Source: Bacteroidota bacterium
GTDB lineage: Bacteria; Bacteroidota; Bacteroidia; Flavobacteriales; Weeksellaceae
Length of the DNA: 9,863 nucleotides
Direction: 5' to 3'
Assembly (NCBI GenBank): GCA_023448955.1
Contig: JAEXJU010000013.1
Location: 1-9,863, forward strand
A program made the position numbers and the translations under genes. Positions 7,412 through 9,863 of this stretch are shown one piece after another. How positions within the stretch are numbered: the stretch's first letter is position 1; each line of letters starts with the position of its first letter. The notes beneath the pieces were generated by a model. It did no database searches, was not told where the DNA came from, and was given only the letters and a program-made list of their open reading frames with translations.

Positions 7412-8002
7412 TTATACCTTTTCTAAGAGATGTCCAAAATAATCTTTCTTTTTTGAAAGATAACTTTCGTTCACCTCATTCGATTCTATTTCCAAAGGAA
7501 CTCTGTTATTGAGAATAATTCCGCTGTTTTCCAGAGATTTAAGTTTATCCGGATTATTGGTCAGCAAATTAATTTCTTTCACATTCAGAATCTTAAGCAT
7601 TTCCACCGCTACATCAAAATTTCTTCCGTCTGCGGGCAAACCCAGCTTTAAATTGGCTTCCACCGTATCAAAACCTTTTTCCTGAAGCGCATATGCTCTT
7701 AACTTATTGATGATTCCGATATTACGCCCTTCCTGTCGAAGGTAAATAATTATTCCTCCGTTTTCCGACATATATTTCATTGCCGCGTCCAATTGTTGTC
7801 CGCATTCACACTTTTTAGAATGAAAAATCTCGCCTGTGATACACTCCGAGTGAAAACGCACGTTTACCGTTTTGCTGAAATCTGTGTTTTCTGCTACCCA
7901 AACCAAGTGCGGATTCCAGTCTTCTTCGTGTTCTGAGAATGCATAAACAGTAAACATTCCAAAATCTGTAGGTATATTCGATTGTGCCTGTATTGTCAAC
8001 AT
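7412..8002 (-). CDS. ribA: GTP cyclohydrolase II, stand-alone
   Basis: 196 residues, the usual length of single-domain GTP cyclohydrolase II. The enzyme converts GTP to 2,5-diamino-6-ribosylamino-4-pyrimidinone 5'-phosphate, formate and pyrophosphate, the entry step of riboflavin synthesis. The zinc ligands are visible as Cys54, Cys65 and Cys67 in VRFHSECITGE and KKCECGQQL. The GTP-binding loop is LRQEGRNIG (88–95), with Asn94 where many family members have Gly. Tyr104 (KLRAYALQ) and Arg127 (PADGRNFD) match the catalytic Tyr and Arg, and LLTNNPDK (146–153) and the RVPL segment complete the fold. No dihydroxybutanone-phosphate synthase (RibB) domain is attached, although flavobacteria commonly have a fused RibBA, so this may be a second copy. 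No FMN riboswitch fits in its short leader. It is divergent from the TetR-like gene. Confidence 0.95.
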   Translation of the reverse strand: MLTIQAQSNIPTDFGMFTVYAFSEHEEDWNPHLVWVAENTDFSKTVNVRFHSECITGEIFHSKKCECGQQLDAAMKYMSENGGIIIYLRQEGRNIGIINKLRAYALQEKGFDTVEANLKLGLPADGRNFDVAVEMLKILNVKEINLLTNNPDKLKSLENSGIILNNRVPLEIESNEVNESYLSKKKDYFGHLLEKV

Positions 8003-8031
8003 AATTCAAAAATTAAATGGTTTATATAGTA

Positions 8032-8039
8032 CAAATTTA
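8032..8039 (-). promoter_or_regulatory. Candidate −7 box of ribA
   Basis: The minus strand reads TAAATTTG, a perfect match to TAnnTTTG, 29 bp upstream of the ribA start. That would give a leader of about 20–25 nt. No −33 TTG is evident. It mirrors the box at 8073–8080 that faces the TetR-like gene, so the two promoters share a 33-bp AT-rich core where a regulator could control both. Confidence 0.45.
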
Positions 8040-8072
8040 TACTTTATTTTAATTAAATGTAAATTTATTTAC

Positions 8073-8080
8073 TAAATTTG
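8073..8080 (+). promoter_or_regulatory. Candidate −7 box of the TetR-like gene
   Basis: TAAATTTG matches TAnnTTTG exactly, 19 bp before the ATG at 8100. It is overlapped by a 10-bp inverted repeat, AATTTATTTA (8062–8071) and TAAATAAATT (8085–8094), with a 13-nt spacer. This is a possible operator for autoregulation, though the base composition makes chance palindromes likely. No −33 TTG is evident. Confidence 0.45.
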
Positions 8081-8099
8081 TCAATAAATAAATTCTATT

Positions 8100-8759
8100 A
8101 TGCAAGAACAAGCCAATATCACGCAGGAAAAAATATTTGAATTATACGGAGATTATCTTTTGAATCACGGAGAAAAACCGAAAAATGTTTACCTTTTTGC
8201 GAAAGAAAATAATTTTGAAGAGAAAGAATTTTACCACTATTTCTCAGGATTCGAGCAAATCGAAAGAGAAATATTGAATCATCTTTTCACGAAATCTCTG
8301 GAACTCGCTTCGGAAGTGAATTCCTCGAGTGAGGTGACAACCAAAGAAAAGCTTCTGAATGTCTATTACATTTTCTTTGAAAATATGACGATGAACCGTT
8401 CTTTGGTATTATCAATTTTAGGAAGCAATAAAATCCAGAACATCAAAACGCTTCAGAATCTTAGGGAAACCCACAAACAATTTGTCAATACTCTCGATTT
8501 CAACGAATGGGAAATGATTGAAAAATCGAAGGAAGACATCCGAAAATTCAATGAAAAATCGAGACAGGAAGCACTTTGGCTTCATCTGCTTTCCGCTATC
8601 GAATTCTGGAAAAAAGACACTTCTCCTGATTTTGAAAAGACGGACATTTTCATCGAAAAGACCATTGACACAGGTTTTGAATTACTGGATAATGAACCGT
8701 TAAGAAAAGTTTTCGACCTTGGGAAATTTCTGTGGAAGGAAAAGTTTAAAATGAGTTGA
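8100..8759 (+). CDS. TetR-family-like transcriptional regulator
   Basis: 219 residues, starting at the ATG at 8100. The all-helical N-terminus (about 8–58) fits a TetR DNA-binding domain: KIFELYGDYLLNHGEKP as helix 1, VYLFAKENNFEEKEFYHYF as the helix-turn-helix, where the YHYF corresponds to the familiar YxYF end of the recognition helix, then FEQIEREIL. The C-terminal two thirds (KEKLLNVYYIFFENM, LWLHLLSAIEFWKKD, FIEKTIDTGFELLDN) look like a helical ligand/dimer domain of the TetR C-terminal type. The HTH lacks the usual Gly of AGVS, so the call rests on overall pattern. It is divergent from ribA and upstream of the ABC1 kinase gene on the same strand, and may control either or both. The inducer is unknown. 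Confidence 0.8.
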   Translation: MQEQANITQEKIFELYGDYLLNHGEKPKNVYLFAKENNFEEKEFYHYFSGFEQIEREILNHLFTKSLELASEVNSSSEVTTKEKLLNVYYIFFENMTMNRSLVLSILGSNKIQNIKTLQNLRETHKQFVNTLDFNEWEMIEKSKEDIRKFNEKSRQEALWLHLLSAIEFWKKDTSPDFEKTDIFIEKTIDTGFELLDNEPLRKVFDLGKFLWKEKFKMS

Positions 8760-8802
8760 TGAATGGCGATTGGCAACTGTCTTTTGGTTTTGAATAAAGC
8801 TA

Positions 8803-8913
8803 TTTTTTATTTGGGCAGCTATTTCCGCCCTCCACTCCCGCTTTTTTGCAAACCAATGACTTCGATTCCTCAGCCATTAGTTTACAAAAAGAGCTCCGTT
8901 CAGGTCGGGCTGC
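8803..8913 (+). repeat. Dispersed ~110-bp hairpin repeat, copy 2
   Basis: Inverted relative to copy 1 (5305–5413). It starts TTTTTTATTTGGGCAGCTA and ends TCAGGTCGGGCTGC, both shared exactly. The central stem differs in sequence (TTTTTTGCAAAC with GTTTACAAAAAG, versus TTTTGTAATTTT with its complement in copy 1) but still pairs, apart from one mismatch and a bulge. It begins 43 bp after the stop of the TetR-like gene, with the same end facing the upstream stop codon as in copy 1. Confidence 0.8.
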
Positions 8914-8997
8914 GAGATTCGCCGATTCAAGAATTAAAGATAAAAGAATGATGCAATTCGGCTGCGAAAATGAATGGAAATAATCTAGAGAATAGTG

Positions 8998-9169
8998 CGC
9001 TCCGTAGGTGCGGAATCTGTTTAGAAATTACGAATAATTGTGTTGAAGAGAACTCCGCAGGAGTTCAATCTTAAAATTCAAAGATGAATTAAAAATAGCA
9101 CTCCTACGGAGTGCCTCAAAATGGGAAATAAATTCTTTTTCTACACAGATAAAACTCCTAAAGGAGCTT
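8998..9169 (+). repeat. Array of four short CTCC/GGAG hairpins about 50 bp apart
   Basis: Four palindromes share CTCC, a 3–4 nt loop and GGAG: CGCTCC–GTA–GGTGCG (8998–9012, one mismatch), GAACTCC–GCA–GGAGTTC (9050–9066, perfect), GCACTCC–TAC–GGAGTGC (9098–9114, perfect) and AACTCC–TAAA–GGAGCTT (9153–9169, bulged). Their centres are about 53, 48 and 54 bp apart. The outer two are each preceded by a CTAAACAGAT or CTACACAGAT box exactly 2 nt from the stem, on opposite strands (9015–9024 minus, 9141–9150 plus), so the array ends are mirror images. This is REP/BIME-like rather than coding. Confidence 0.7.
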
Positions 9170-9185
9170 AAGAAATGAGTAGTTA

Positions 9186-9204
9186 TGCTGAGCTTGTCGA
9201 AGCA
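9186..9204 (+). repeat. REP-like hairpin TGAGCTTGTCGAAGCA
   Basis: TGCTGAGCTTGTCGAAGCA contains a GCTT–GTCG–AAGC stem-loop. Closely similar motifs (CTTCGACAAGCTCAG on the other strand) are, from memory, frequent intergenic repeats in many bacterial genomes. Only one copy occurs in this window, so the repeat status rests on recall. Confidence 0.45.
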
Positions 9205-9287
9205 CCGTTTCGAACTTAAAACAGTTAGCAATTAAAAAAATCATTGCAAACATTGCGTTAAAAACATTTGACAAACAAAATTTAAAA

Positions 9288-9863
9288 ATGAAAACATTAG
9301 ATAAAATTCCAACAGGAAAATTGGAACGGACAAGCAGCCTGCTTAAAGCAGGAGCAAAAGTCGGTGTCAATTACCTGAAATATTACGGAAATAAAATAAC
9401 GAAAGATGAAGATGAAGCACGTAAAATTCTGAACGAAGACAATGCAGCAGACATTTACGATTCGTTAAAAGAATTGAAAGGTTCTGCTTTGAAAGTTGCC
9501 CAAATGCTGAGTATGGAAAAAAATATTCTTCCGGTGGAATATGTAGAGAAATTCTCACTTTCGCAGTTCTCGGTTCCGCCTTTGTCTGGTGCTTTGGTGA
9601 AGAAAACATTCAGAAAATATTTCGGGAAAAATCCGGAAGATATTTTTGATGAATTTTCCGCCGAATCGGTTAATGCAGCGAGTATCGGACAGGTTCATAC
9701 TGCGAAAAAAGACGGCAAAAAATTGGCTGTGAAAATCCAGTATCCCGGCGTAAGAGAAAGTATTTCGAGCGACCTTAAAATGGTAAAACCGATTGCGATG
9801 AAAATGTTCAACATCAAAAAAGAAGGTTCGGAATCCTACTTTCAGGAAGTGGAAGATAAATTG
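9288..9863 (+). CDS. ABC1/AarF/UbiB/COQ8-family atypical protein kinase, C-terminus missing
   Basis: Open frame of 192 codons from the ATG at 9288 to the window edge. The family consists of atypical kinase-like ATPases tied to ubiquinone or other prenyl-lipid metabolism and stress responses. The N-terminal extension holds a helix with LKGSALKVAQMLSM, the family KxGQ motif in the variant form Lys69-Val-Ala71-Gln72. Next come FGKNPEDIFDEFS, then NAASIGQVHTA (129–139), the alanine-rich nucleotide loop typical of ABC1 proteins, and LAVKIQYPGV with the ATP-binding Lys149. The E/D-rich region (FQEVEDKL) starts at the edge; the catalytic and metal-binding motifs lie outside. It follows the TetR-like gene in the same direction but after 528 bp of repeats, so it probably has its own promoter. 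Substrate unknown. Confidence 0.9.
   Translation, partial: MKTLDKIPTGKLERTSSLLKAGAKVGVNYLKYYGNKITKDEDEARKILNEDNAADIYDSLKELKGSALKVAQMLSMEKNILPVEYVEKFSLSQFSVPPLSGALVKKTFRKYFGKNPEDIFDEFSAESVNAASIGQVHTAKKDGKKLAVKIQYPGVRESISSDLKMVKPIAMKMFNIKKEGSESYFQEVEDKL

Larger units (their letters stand above)
8760..9287 (+). other. Repeat-rich gene-free spacer between the TetR-like and ABC1 genes
   Basis: No credible gene lies in these 528 bp; the short open frame at 8763–8951 runs straight through a repeat. It contains copy 2 of the ~110-bp element, an array of four short hairpins (8998–9169) and a TGAGCTTGTCGAAGCA hairpin, followed by an AT-rich leader before the ABC1 start. In that leader AACATTTG at 9263–9270 is a one-mismatch −7 box with a TTG 16 bp upstream (9244–9246), a weak promoter candidate for the kinase gene. 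Confidence 0.7.

Noticed and set aside
8003..8099. FMN riboswitch in front of ribA
   Set aside because: The spacer is only 97 bp, AT-rich and lacks the GC-rich conserved helices of an FMN element.
8763..8951. 62-codon plus-strand frame after the TetR-like gene
   Set aside because: It runs through copy 2 of the ~110-bp repeat and its translation simply reflects that non-coding element.
8998..9169. CRISPR array, suggested by ~50-bp periodicity
   Set aside because: The repeated units are short palindromes with different stems, not identical direct repeats, there are only four, and no cas gene is visible.
8914..9287. Insertion sequence or degraded transposase in the repeat-rich spacer
   Set aside because: No transposase-like reading frame or remnant is seen on either strand; the content is explained by short hairpin repeats.

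Overview
The window looks like chromosomal DNA of a Bacteroidota bacterium, most likely a flavobacterium of the Chryseobacterium/Weeksellaceae type. The grounds are low GC and A-rich leaders without Shine-Dalgarno sequences, TAnnTTTG-type −7 boxes, the Bacteroidota gene order RND pump–TolC–adaptor, and dispersed hairpin repeats of a kind I remember from Chryseobacterium-like genomes. The genus is inference. No rRNA, tRNA, CRISPR array, transposase or integrase gene is visible.

Left half (1–5129, all minus strand): a heavy-metal efflux operon read from right to left. It holds an HME-RND pump (1977–5129), a TolC-type outer-membrane channel (702–1928) and a membrane-fusion adaptor (1–697, cut by the window edge). 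The pump carries DFGLIIDGA and VE in TM4 and a Glu where the Cu/Ag pump CusA has a methionine. This favours divalent cations (Zn/Co/Cd/Ni type) over Cu(I)/Ag(I). The 354-bp spacer upstream (5130–5483) holds AGAT repeats close to the pump start, a dispersed 109-bp hairpin repeat and a possible terminator.

Middle (5484–8002, minus strand): a small exported histidine-bearing protein of unknown function (5484–5867, GTG start), an atypical SDR fused to a DUF2867-like domain (5930–7363) and a stand-alone GTP cyclohydrolase II, ribA (7412–8002). ribA and the SDR gene are probably co-transcribed, with a perfect stem-loop between them.

Right side (plus strand): a TetR-like regulator (8100–8759) is divergent from ribA across a 97-bp AT-rich spacer with two outward-facing −7 boxes. 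After it comes a 528-bp gene-free stretch packed with repeats: a second, inverted copy of the ~110-bp element, an array of four CTCC/GGAG hairpins about 50 bp apart, and a further REP-like hairpin. The 5' part of an ABC1/UbiB-family kinase gene (9288 to the right edge) follows.

The pump, channel and adaptor would form one tripartite exporter spanning both membranes. The TetR, RibA, SDR and ABC1 genes may be a small flavin/quinone or redox-stress neighbourhood under the TetR protein; this rests on gene adjacency and family knowledge only. The least explained items are the repeat families between genes and the small exported protein upstream of the pump.
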